DNA of 64,000 nucleotides, taken from Tetrahymena thermophila SB210. Taxonomy: Eukaryota; Ciliophora; Oligohymenophorea; Hymenostomatida; Tetrahymenidae. Location of the stretch: the NCBI RefSeq assembly GCF_000189635.1, contig NW_002476361.1, positions 682,001 through 746,000 on the forward strand, in the 5' to 3' direction. Below are positions 29,222 through 42,300 of this stretch, one piece after another (position 1 is the first letter of the stretch; the number at the start of each line of letters is the position of its first letter). Made by a program: the position numbers and the translations under genes. The notes under the pieces are model-generated. The model saw nothing but the letters and a program-made list of their open reading frames with translations. It searched no databases and had not been told where the DNA came from.

Positions 29222-31734
29222 TATAATAAAATATAATATTTATATTTATTTTGTGAACATTATATTTATTCAAAATAAAATTATTAAGTTTTTTTATCTT
29301 TGTTAATAAGTTTTAAAAAACTTTCCTTAAATTTCGTTATAATTTATCTTAAATTTTGTTTAGTTCTATTAAATTATATACAAAATTTAGCTTCAACGAA
29401 GCTCAATTTAATTTAAGGTTCTCTAAAATCTTAATAGGTAGAAAGCATATTTATTAATAAAAAACTATTATTGTAAAGGTAAACAAGCATAATTATTTAT
29501 ATGAAGATCTTTTGAATTTAATATCATTATCTTCTGGCTCAAAAAATTTAGAAAAGTATGTTTTGCTTTATATATTTTATTTATATGCATTTTAGCATTA
29601 AAAAAAATATTTGGAAATATTACTAGCAAGGCTAAATAAATTATTACTATATTAATTACCCTAGTTACTCTTTAATTAAGGACAAACTCAAATCAAAAAT
29701 TTTTATAAAATTTAGTCCTATGATCAATGCTGAATCATCGTAGGTTTTGTTTGGGAGTGGCATTAATATATGAGGAATTACAGTTTATATATTTTTTATG
29801 AAAGTAATCTTCATTTATTTGTGTATTTAAATATCAATTTTTTTTAGATCGAACTACCTGCGATTTTATAAAAAATAAAAAGATGTTTTAAGTTTTTGCT
29901 TTTAACTCATAAAATTTAATTTAGATTTCCTAATTAAGAAAGAAGAAAGAAATATTTTAAGAGTTTTTTGTTTAACTTGACACAAATTAATTTAGGAAGA
30001 AAAAAAAAATGACTTGTAAAATATACAGTAGATGGTAAAAAAGTATCAAATGATTTAAACATAATTATATGTTTGAATTGTATGCGTAGATAAATAGGAA
30101 ATATAATTAAATTTTATTATTAGAACAAAATTCTTAATTTTTATTGATATTAAATTCAAGGATATAAAATGACAATTTTTTACTCTCGTTGAGTTAAGTG
30201 AATATTTTTAGAATTTAAAAAAATGAATATTGCTATCTAATAATTCAAGAATAATCAATATTTAATTTATTTATGATGTTTATCAACTAAATCTTTTATA
30301 ATAAAGTAAGAAAGAGTTAACACTATTAATTTATCTTATTAAAAATATTAATATTTTATATTAATGAACTTAAATGCACTTTTCTTTGTCAATCGTTAAT
30401 TTTTTTAAATTACTATATTAAATTGATTTCATAGGGTTTGTTTATGTACAAATGAATAAGTATTATACTTACTTTGAGTTAAATTAAAATTTATTGACAT
30501 ATTTTATAAATTGTCCAAAGGTATTAATTTTATTTAATGTGCATTCCAGTTAGCTGATAATTTTAATATATTTTAAATTATTTTATATTTATTACTCAGA
30601 TTAATAAATATACCTATTATTACTTTAGACAGTAATATAAAAAAACGACTAAAAATTCAATCTGTAAACTAAACTAAATTAATCAAAAATGACCACAGTC
30701 TTTAATTATTAACAGACTTCAACCACATGGATATTTTGTTAATTAAATTAACAAAAGATTAAAACTTAACCATCTATTTAAAGAAATGAGCATTTAACCA
30801 TAAAAAAAAAAGATTTTAAATTTGTTTAAGAGTTAGTTTTTATTGATATGAACTTACAATAGGTATATTTGATTATGTTACATTTGAAAATCTTTTGATT
30901 CTTAATAAATAATTATTGCGAGAAAAATAATAGTTTAAATGGACTTCTCTTGAATTTTATCTAGTACAGTTATTACTATAAAAAATATATAATCAATATC
31001 ACATTTTGCTAAAGCTAAGACAACGATTTAGAATAGGTATCTAACTGATTTTTAATTTTTAACTTTTTTTCCATATTTTACTGGAGTAATTCCAACTCTA
31101 AATTTAATTGATTCTCTCAAAAAGTCTTTCTTACAATAAATTTATCTTTTTAAATTTATTATTTAAAAAGAAGAAAGTATTCAATTTATCACTTAAATGT
31201 TAATAATTCTATTAAAATAAAACATAATAATAAAGTTGTAATTTTAATATATTTTTTGTTTCTACTCATTTTTATTATAAAGGGTGATCAAAAAGGTAGT
31301 GAGTTTTATTTTTTGCGTTTTTAATGAAGAATCAAGTGTTATTACTTCAATTGACCAAACTTTATGCCTTAAACAAAATTGATCTATAAAGAAGTATTTT
31401 ATTGAAATTTTTATCATGGATCTTTTGATGAAAATTATTTCCATATAGAAATAATCAATATGTTATTAACAGTAATACTTGTAGTATTATATTAAAAATT
31501 TTAAGTATATAAATTTGCATAGATTAAAAAATTTTTAAAGCAACTTAATCATTTAATATTACTGTAATTTAATTATTTTTAGATTATCAGTAATCACAAG
31601 GGAAAAAAGCAATAACCAAAAAAGAATGCGATTTTAATAACTAATGCAACATCAAATTTATTTTTATTAAATTTCAAGCAAATTAATTAGCCTGTAATTT
31701 AATATTACTGAAAAAATTATATATTCCAAGAAAA
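29222..31734. other. Intergenic spacer between copies 3 and 4
   Basis: No gene was seen in about 2.5 kb. Two less AT-rich patches stand out: 29720-29770, with no recognised structure, and 31270-31445, listed separately as a possible transposon remnant. Confidence 0.5.
31270..31445. mobile_element. Possible mariner-like end fragment (uncertain)
   Basis: The sequence AGGGTGATCAAAAAGG followed by TAGTGAG resembles the ends of some mariner-type transposons. It heads a patch that is less AT-rich than the spacer around it and has an open 60-codon frame on the minus strand. No matching opposite end was found nearby and the encoded peptide was not recognised. This could be a solo end or chance. Confidence 0.2.
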
Positions 31735-34700
31735 ATGAATTAAGAAAAAAAGAAATAAGTTAAATTTTCTGAGCATTTTAAACTCTATTTTACTCAAGAA
31801 GTTTATAGGCTAGTACACTTATTCCCTAGAAATAATCCCACATTTTCATTATTTATTGCTTTAAAATACCTGCTACTATTTTACCTGTCTTTATAAAATA
31901 TCTTTTAAAAAATCACAGAAAATGATTCTCAATATAATTCTTCGAAATCAAATGGATTAATTAATTATTTGCTAAATAACGATTTGATAGATAAATTAAT
32001 CTATGAATTGCTAGCTATAAATTGCATGCTTTTGATCTACATAATATTTACAATCTTTAGATTTATCAACTTGAGATTAAAGTTATCAAACTAAATTCAA
32101 ATGAAATTCAACCCAGACATTCACTCTTAAATTGAGGAAAATTTAAATGAAAACAGCAGTTTTTTAGATTAATCATTTTCGTTAATGATATCAGTTTATT
32201 AGTATATTATTTATATCCCTAGTATTATTTCAAGTTTAAATAACTTAAATAGAAATCCAGCATCTTATGCGCTTTTATCTATTGCAGTCTTACTTAGTAA
32301 AATTTTTAATTAAACTTTTTCTTAATCAGTTTATATTTTATGATATTTGAAATAATACGCAAATAGAATTGTAATTATATTCATATAAACAAATTTTTTT
32401 ATTTCAAATTTATTTATTAATTTAACATAATTTTATTTAATTATTTATAGATATTTTCATTTCTGATACAGACTATAACTATGAAATTAAGGTTAAAGAC
32501 TACTTAGCAAAGCCATTTTCTATCTTAAATTTTTCTTATAAATCAATAGCTGAAATATTTATCTTAGCAGCTATAATTTTTGCACCACAAGGCGAGAGCG
32601 CTATATTATCTTGTTATTTTATTATAAATGGACTTAGTTCGTATTTTTTTGCTTATTTTTATGAAGAGTTTTCATAGCTTATAAACCTATTTACTCACAT
32701 AGCCTTACTTTGCATGAGCTTTACTTTATAAATATGCATTTCTTATAACATTTCTAACTAATTTTTGAGTTATCTCTTTATCATTTAGATACCCTTTAGC
32801 TATAAAATAGCTTCTCTAATTATTGAAAGAGATTATTAAAATTTGATAAATAATTTTCAATAATTGTATAAATAAAAATAAAGTAATGACAAAAACATTG
32901 ATAGAATTATAAGATTAAATATTTTTGGTATCATTGAGAACTCAAAATAAAATGAAAAAAGATATTTAAAATTTCTTAATTTAATATCCAATAGTAACAA
33001 ATCAAAGGAAACAAAACAAATGAATTCTAAAGAAGAGTCGGACTATCTTTATCAAAGTTTTCAAAAGAAAGAATAATTTATTGAATGTAATTACCCTGAA
33101 CAATAAAACGAATAAAAAGATTTATCCAGCCAATAAATTCTTTTGTTTGAAAATGCTTATTAATTAAAATTTATTCAAAAAAAGATAATTTAAATTTTGG
33201 GAGATTCATTAATGAAAACTTCAAGTAACAAATTAGGAAGCAAAGAAAATGGAACATAAAGTCTCCTTAATTTGTTTATCTTTTTAATAGAAATAAGTAA
33301 TTCCCATAGAATGTATTTCCTTAAATTCTTTCAATTAACGAAAAAGAACAAGCTATCGATCAAATAATAGCAGTAATTTAACTCTATTCATTAAATATTC
33401 TTAAAGAAAGTTGCTGTTCTAAGAAAGAGGATGGGAAGAGCTAATCCATTCGATTCCTCTTATTTACAGGTTATAATTTTTGAAAACGAACTTGAAAGAT
33501 CTTATTCTTTATTACACTTCACAATTAATTTAAAATTGCAAATACTAACAATGATGAAATAAAAGGAGATTATTGCTACTGAATTAATTTCGAAAATAGA
33601 AAGTATGCAAAAGTTAATTAATTAATTAAAAGTAAATTTAAATTATTTGATCTAATTGAATGATGATAGCTTTGATCTTTAGAACCTCCAAGCTCTATTT
33701 TTGGAAAATCTGTGCTTTTCAGAAAAAGATATTAATTTAGTCTAAATTAATAAATATGCAAGAAAGTAGACTAAAAATTATAATTTATTTAAGGAAGATG
33801 AAATGTTAAGCAGTATTATTAACAATGATAAATTTGATGAAAATACTTCAGTGATTTTTGTGAGTTACAAAGACTCTAAAAAAATGCTTATAAATCAAGT
33901 TTCCTCAAACTTTTTTAACTTGTTTTCTTTCACAAATAAAGAAAATATAATAGGACGTAGCATTGAATCTATTATACCTTTAGCGTTTTAAGCTGTACAT
34001 AAAAGTTATTTAAAATAATATCTATAAGAAGAGATAACAAGCGATATTTTTTCAAACTATATTGAATATTAAAATTAAGGAATTAATTAAATTAAAGGCA
34101 GCTAATAATAACAAATACATATTAACCAGTAATAAGATATTTAATTTGATAATTTAGAATAATTATCTAAAAAGGAGACAAAAGAAAAAATTTTAATGTA
34201 TTAATCAAGAGGCTGTAAAATGAATCAATAGATTATATTTGCATCTTTAAGTTAAATGTTTGTCTTACCTGTTAGAATAGATATTCGTGTCAACGAGTTT
34301 AAAGAAAATGAAGTTTTTGGTTTAGTGGCTAAAGTTAAATAAATCAACAAAGAATACTAGTACGTTCTTTTTGATGAAACAGATTTAAGTGTTATTGGAC
34401 TCACTGAATAAATGCATAAGACTTTCTTCCCTAGTTGTGAAAATTTATAGAAAATAAATCTAAAATAGATATTTCCATTTTTGATTGGCACTTAAAATAG
34501 TGTAAATCCTTAATCATATATAGACCCAGTTAATAATAATAATAATAATAATATAAAAAATTAACTGCATATAAATTTGAGAGACAATATGTAAGATTTT
34601 CTTTAGGATCAAACAATTAATTAATTTAAAAATAATAACACGATAACTTTTTTAGTCATCTAAAATTCAGATATGATAAATCCTGCTTTAAATTCTTCGT

Positions 34701-37700
34701 TAATGAGTAGTAAAAAGTAATAAAGTATGAAAAAGCTAAATAGATTGAAATCAACAAAAGAAACTTCATCTTATAATTTTATTTATGTTGAGTTTATTCT
34801 GAAAAGATTAAATTATAAAGGAGTTAACAATGTAAGCTATATTGAAATTGTGAAGATGAGATAACTTCATCCTATTTTTTAAGCTCCAATAATTCTTTAA
34901 GAAATTACAAATAAAAGAAAGCAAGATATTTATTCTCAGCTTTTCAGTTTTCCAGAAGAACTTTAAAATATAATATTTGATTTAGAATAAAAAACAATAA
35001 ATTATAATCAGATTAATTTATATGATTCTTAATTAAACTTGACTTCGCGAAATTAAATTAATTAATATTTATTACAAGAGAAAAGTAACATCGATGAATT
35101 AAATAATAATCTTAAAATGTAACAACAACAACTACTTTGTAAGTCATAAACTATCGGAGACGAGAGCACAAATCTAGAGTTAACTAAAATCAAAATAAAT
35201 AAAATTGAGAATAAAAATGTAAGTAGTTAAGATCTTGAATTATGTAGTTAAATATTGAAATAATAATCAATAAAATAAAAATAATAATTTAGAGATTATT
35301 CATAAAATCAATATGGCAAATTAAATAGTAATTTAAACTAGAAAGAACAATTTTAGATTTAAAATATCAATTTATAAAATTAAAAATTTATTACTTCATT
35401 GAAAGAGATATCAAATCTTTTTAATGAAGAAGGTGAAGACCATTTAAACAGAACTAATTTTGCATTTAAAGATATAAGTGTAGATAAAGTGTAAGAAGAT
35501 TAGTAAAATTTAAATAATAACTTTACTTTACTTTCTCCTTGCAGATCAGACAAAGCATTAAATACAGAACTAGTTTCTCCAGTATATAGCAATTATATTC
35601 CTAGCCATTCTCATTTTTCAAACTAAGAGATCAAATATAACGAGTTTAAATCATATTAAACAAAAGAAACTTCTTTATAAGATTTAGATTTTATTAAAAG
35701 TTAGTCAAAATAAATATTTAATCTGACAAGTAATAACTTACAAAAGATTGAAGAAAAAACCTCAATCAATAAATTTATTAATACAAACTATAATAGAACT
35801 CCAAGCAAATTAGCAAATAATAATGTTCTTTCTTAAAAACATTAACATTAATTCAATAGTCAATTTGATTTTGAAAAATAAGGTAAGTTGCATTTCAAAG
35901 ATAAAAATTATAAAAAGAAGCAAATTCAAAATATACAGAATGATATTGCTTCTACCAGTTCTAAAGATTCAAGTTCAGCATCTGCAAAAAGATTGCTTGA
36001 ATAGATTGTGGCAGATAAGTCAGTTCTTTAAGTGATTAAGGTTATTAAAGTCATAGGTATCGTTTGCTTTGCTGTTATGATATTCATGACTTGGTTTTAG
36101 TTTATCTCTATGGAAAAATAACTTTCAAATTCTAATGAAGATTTCAAAGTTTTTAATTGGCCAACTTCTTATTCTTCTTGCTTAAGTGACATTGTTAAAT
36201 ATAAGAATACTTTATATCTTATTCAGTACTCAAAATAGTTGTCTTTTTCAAGTTAACAGTAAAAATAACTCTTTTAAAATAGAATGTAATCAGAACTAGA
36301 GTTTACTTTAGTTGAAGTTTATGATTTATTGTCTTAAATGTCAAAAGAAAACACAGATAGGTAGGTATTTAAATATATAAGAGAAACTCAAAGTTTTTAT
36401 TCTCTTGGATAAATGTATAATACTACACTCTTAACTTCTACTCCATCTGATAAAATTGGAGTTTTTAGCTATCCTCATTACACAAGTTTATTGTCAAGTA
36501 TTTTACTAGGCATTTAGCTAACTTTTCGTTACACACATAATTTAGGTAATGGGAGACCTGAATATTATTTGCTACAAAATCAACTGTAAGCAATTTTAGA
36601 ATTAGAAAAGGTTTAAAATAACATTCTAGTAGATTAATAAAATGATTAATAATATATCCAAGATTAATTAACCATTTTAATCGTGGTTTTAGTCATAATA
36701 AGTGCGGCATGTGTAGCAGTTATTATCCCCTTCTACTTTTACATTCAAAAAGAAAGAGAGGCTATAATATATCTTTTTACTACCTTTCCAATAATAAAGT
36801 TGGACAAATTGATAAAAAATATTTAAAATTCGTATTTTAATTAAAGCGTTTAATCAAAGTATCAAAATTTAAATGATCACTAATTATTAAATTCAATCGT
36901 CTCATTGTAAATTTTAGATAATGATAAAAATATTCGCAAATAAAATATAAGTTCGATCACTAAACTACCTAGATTTAACAAATACTTAATTATAGCCTCC
37001 TTTTTCATTTATTTAATAATGGTATGCTACCCAATTATAATTAAAGTCCTAACATAAGATTACTTGGATAAAACTATCATAGACCTGCAAACTACAAGTA
37101 AATATAAATTTTCTAATTAATTTCAATTATTTGTTGATTAATTTAATATTTTCTAAAATTAAATTTTAATATAAATTAATTTTTTTAGATAAAATTCAAA
37201 TTGTTTAATCTATTTATTTTTTTAATAATTAATATTTTTTATAATTAAAGTGAAAGTTTATAATTTAAGATCATATCTTTTGCAAAATATAGCAATGCAC
37301 TTTAATATTTTAACAATGAAAGTTAATCCTAAACTAAAACCTATGCAGCCAGACACATATTATGATTATTTAAAAACACTGATCAAGCAATAGGAGGATA
37401 TCTTAAATGATATTTAATGGATTACAAAATCTTAATATTAATATTAAAGGTATTTTATTTAATTAAATTATAACTTTTATTTATTTAAAATTTAACAAAA
37501 AGATTTAAGTAAGATGAATATGATGACTTTTTCTTCTCTGCTTTTAAAAGCAATTTATGCGATTCTTTTAAGATTTACCCTCAATATAATACTAATTCAA
37601 CTAGAATTAATGTTGGTATTTGTAATCAATCACAATAAGGATTCTTATCATAAGGCCTTTAAATAGCTTACAAAAGTCTGCTAAACTAATTTATTGACCT

Positions 37701-38070
37701 ATATAACATATATATGATAGTTGACTAATCTTAATAATAATCTTAAATTTCTAATTTTTTATCAAAGTTTGATATTTAAGATTACTTAGCATTTATTGAA
37801 TTTTTAGATGAGGCAATTATCAGTTTGAATAAATTTGTTTTAACATAAGGAAACAATTACTATTTATAAATCAAAATATGGTTGATTGTTTTGATTGCTT
37901 TTCAAATGGTTTTAATGGTCTTGATTTTTTCTTTTGGTTGGATTTCTTTCAGCAATTATTTGAATGGTTAGCTGCATAAAACTAAAAATTATTTAACAAT
38001 TCTTGATGTTAATACTTTAATTGAAAATCCCTATATACTAACTTATATTAAAAAAAACACTGTTGTATGA
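31735..38070 (+). CDS. TmcB-like PAS/transmembrane protein, copy 4 (1991 aa)
   Basis: Exons are 31735-32296, 32451-37097, 37251-37449 and 37503-38070, summing to 1992 codons. It is the nearest relative of copy 3 over the whole length. It has the N-terminal membrane block, the helical TmcB-like region, the PAS-like domain near 33827-34010, and a second PAS-like segment near 34230-34430. The long polar linker contains a run of seven AAT codons (34532-34552). The C-terminal membrane segments enclose the loop with GNGRPEYYLL. The last membrane segment lies near 37880-37950 and the protein ends KKNTVV before TGA. No break or missing part was seen. As with its sisters, a sensor or receptor role is inferred from the PAS-plus-membrane layout, not shown. 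Confidence 0.85.
34532..34552 (+). repeat. AAT trinucleotide run coding for seven Asn
   Basis: Seven AAT codons in a row lie in the frame of copy 4 at a place where the other copies have no such run. The length is likely to vary between strains without breaking the frame. Confidence 0.8.
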
Positions 38071-39350
38071 TAGATAAATAAATGTAAAACTATAAACAAA
38101 AATTAATATATAATAATCACTATTGTAATTAAAGAACAAATTTTCATCAGTATTTATTTATTTATACATTTATTTTAAGAAAAAATTTTTTAATTTATAT
38201 TGAAAAATCTACTTCTAAATAAAAGAAAATAATAAGATACTATATATATTTATTGTATTAATATTTTTATTAATTAAGTATTTTCTTTAATTAAATAGTA
38301 AGCTTTTGATAATAAAAAGGAATCTTTTTTTTACAAATTTGATCAATCAATTTTATCCATACAATAAAGAGTAAGTGTTTGTTTTAAAAAATTTAATATT
38401 TAATTTTCAGATTGATATATTTATTATGGATATTACTATTAGAGGATATTTTAGGAGATTATAACCTCTTATTTCTTAGATATTTTCTTACAAATTTTCA
38501 TCTGAATAGATAAAATCAAAATTTTTAAAAGGGAGTTACTTCTCACAACAAAAATACTAAATAATCATTTGCAAGCTTTTATATATATATATATTTTCAT
38601 TCCAAATTTAAAGAGCGTTTAATTTTTGTTATATCAAATATTCTATCTCATAATTTGATTTATTAGCTTAGAGTAGTACTATTAATAATGAACATAATTA
38701 ATTAAAAATTCAAAGACTAATTAATTTATTATTTTCAGATTAAATTTGAAAGCGTAAAATAAATCTTTGAATTATATATTTTTATTATTTTAATTTTAGC
38801 CAAAATAAATAATTTAAGCAATTAAGAAAATTGAATTTTAACTTACTTATACAAATACAATCTAATTTATTTAATATACATTTTGATTATTTTTTATTAT
38901 TCTTACAGATTATAAAAATTGAGCTTAGATGTTACTAATATTTTACTTGACATAAATTTATTTGTTTTAAATTTTATTCAGTAAATTATTAATTCTACTT
39001 ATTATATTAAAATGTAAGCCTTGATTGAAATTCCATCAATTAATATTTAAATCATTAAGAAAGAGATTTTTTAAAAGATGGATTAAAATTAATATCATAA
39101 TATGAATCAAGCAAGTATCATCAAAATTTACTAATTTAAAATCAAGCAAATGGTAGATAGATGATAGATACTTTGAAAAATTAGAATCAATTATTAAAAT
39201 TTAATCAATCAATTTAATAAAATCAATCAATTGATATATTTTGCTAATTTTAATAGCAAAAAAAACACGAAAGCCTGATTAAAAGGTGATCAACATTTTG
39301 TTAATAATTTATTTTTTTAGAAACAATAACATATTTTAAAAACGCACAAT
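38071..39350. other. Intergenic spacer between copies 4 and 5
   Basis: No gene was seen. It holds a short AT dinucleotide run at about 38580-38595 and otherwise plain AT-rich DNA. This is the shortest spacer in the array. Confidence 0.55.
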
Positions 39351-42300
39351 ATGAATAAATAGCAATTCAAAGAAAATTCACTAAAAGAATTAATAAAGTT
39401 GTACTATATAGAGGAAATTCATAGATTAATTCACTTGTTTCCAAGGGATAATCCAATATTTTCGATATTAATAATTGCCAAATACTTAGTCTTGTTCTTT
39501 CTCGCCATTTCAAGTTAGCTTTAGGAAATTGTAGATACTGACTTTAATTTCAGCTTCTTAAAATAATATGAATTAGTTGGATATTTATAAAATCACGAAT
39601 TCATAAATAGATTGATTTTTGTCTTATTAGGCTTTAATGGAATACTAATCACTTACATCATTTTTTCTTTGCTTAGATTCATATCTTAAAAATATAAAAG
39701 TAACAAGCTAAGTTAAATGACTTTTAACCCAGATGCTTAATATTAAATTGAAGAAAATATTTGTGAAAAAAGGAGTTTTATAGATAAATAATTTTCACTG
39801 TTAATAACTATTTACTAAAATATGATTTATTTTCCCAGTTTATTTATGAGTTTAATAAACTTAAGCAATAATATGTCATATTATTTTCTCTTACCAACAG
39901 CAGTAGTACTAAGTAATTCTTTAAAATTTAGTTATAATTTTAATATTCATTTCTAATCATTGATAAATTAGCTATCTTATCTAATTAAGATTTAGAAAAA
40001 ACAAATTTTTGCTTTTACTTTAGATTTTGAATTTTCATTAATAATAATCGGATATATTTTTCTTTTAAATTTAATAGATTTAATAATTTCAGATGTAGAT
40101 TACAATTACGAAATCAAAATAAAAGACTACTTAGCCAGACCTTTTTCAAAAATTTATTTTGCATTTAATTCTTTCCTAGAGATATTTATTATAGTAGCAG
40201 TAGCTTTTACACCTTATGGTAAGAATACAGTATTATCTTGTTATTTTCTTATCAGCGGTCTATGTTCTAACTTTTCATCTAAATTTTATGACAGGTTTTC
40301 ATAGTTTTTAAGCAATTTTGCTCATATTACCTTTTTCGGAATAAGCGTGTTTCTTTAAATTAGTGACGTATTTTGCTTACCCAACAAATTATTGAGCTAT
40401 TTTATTATTATTTATATACCTCTATGCTTTAAAATCGCTTCTCTAATATCTGAATACGATCACTAAAATTTATTAAGTAATTTTTAATAGTTATTTGAAG
40501 AAAGGTAATTTAGCTTAGCCTATATTGACTAAATGTTGAGATTGGATATATTTGACAATAAAGAAAATTAAAAGGAAAATGAAAAACGATATTTAGGATT
40601 TCTTAACTTGATTGTAAACTCTAATTTATCAAAATTTAGTAAGTTGTCAAATTTTAAGACAGATTGTGATTACTTTGATTAAAAATTTTAATAGAACAGC
40701 TCAATTTTTTAATCTGATGATTTTACAGGGAAAAATTTTTAAAAAATCCGAATTGATAGCCAAAAAATTAGATTATTTGAAGATACCACTTAATTAAAAT
40801 TAATTCAGAAGAGAGTGAAACAATTTCTGAGAGATAAATTAGTTAATGCTTTAAATGACAAATTAACATATCAAAAAAATGGATTTGAAAATTTGTAAAA
40901 TTTATTTGTCTATTTAATAGAAATAAGCGAGTCGCATCGAATCTATTTTCTTAAATTCTTGTAATTTATGTAAAGCAGCAATTTTTCTGTCAAGCAAAAG
41001 CAAATATTATAATCTATTCATAGGATATTCTTAAAAAAGAGAGCAATTTTAAGAAATAGAATGGGAAGAGCAAATCCTTTTGATTGCTCGTACTTGTAAG
41101 TAATTATTTTTGAAAACAACCTTGAATAGTCTTATTCTTTATTACATTTGACTGTCAATTAAAAAATATAAATTCTAAATATGATGAAGCAAAAATAAAT
41201 TATAGCAACAGAGCTAATTTCTAAAATAGAAAATATGCAAAAATTAATTAAATAATTGAAAATAAATTTAAATAATTTGATCTTATTGAACGATAATAGC
41301 TTAGATCTATTAAATCTCTAGGCTATGTATTTGGAAAATTTGTGTTTTTCAGAAAAAGACATTAATTTAGTTTAAGTAAATAAATACATACGAAAGAATT
41401 TAAATCAACAGAGTAAGTACTTTAACCTATAAAACGGAGATGATATTATTAGCAATATAATAAATCATGATAAATTTGATGAAAAGACTTGTGTGGTTTT
41501 TGCATCTTATAAAGACTCTAAAACTTTATTAATAAATCAAGTTTCTTCTAATTTTACTAATTTATTTGGTGTTACTAGCAAATCAAGTATTTTAGGTAGA
41601 AGCGTAGACTCTATCATTCCTCTAGCATTTTAGTCTATTCATAAACTTTATTTGAGTCATTATTTAGAAGAAGAAATATCATGCGACTCATATCTAAATT
41701 AAGTATTATAATTATAAGATATAAATATCAATTAAAATCCAAGGGATTTGAAACATTAAGGACCTGCTGAATGGATTAAAAATGAAAAGTTTGTATTGAA
41801 AGAAAATTTATCAAAAATAGAGGATAAATAATAAATTTTAATGTAAAAATCAAGAGGCAGTAAAATGAACTAATAAATAATTTTCGCTTCTTTGAATTAA
41901 ATGTTCATATAACCTGTTAGAATAGACATCCGCACTAATGAATTCAAAGAAAACAAATTGTTTGGGTTAGTGGCTAAGATCAAATAAATTAATTAGCAAT
42001 TTTAATATATTCTCTTTAATGAAACAAATTTAAATGTTATTGGTCTATCTGAATAATTGCATGAAAAATTCTTTCCTCATTGCGATAACCTGCTAAAAAT
42101 AAATTTGAAGCAATTTTTCCCCTTTTTGAATGGAACCTAAGACTTGAAAGGGAGATATGATTAAATTTAACATAATGATTATGATAGAATTATCAACTAT
42201 CATGTAAATATAATTGAGGAAATGAAGGACATTCTTAGAGAATAGACAGAAAATAATTCATATAGAAAAAATAAATTAACTTTCATATTAATCTAACAAT

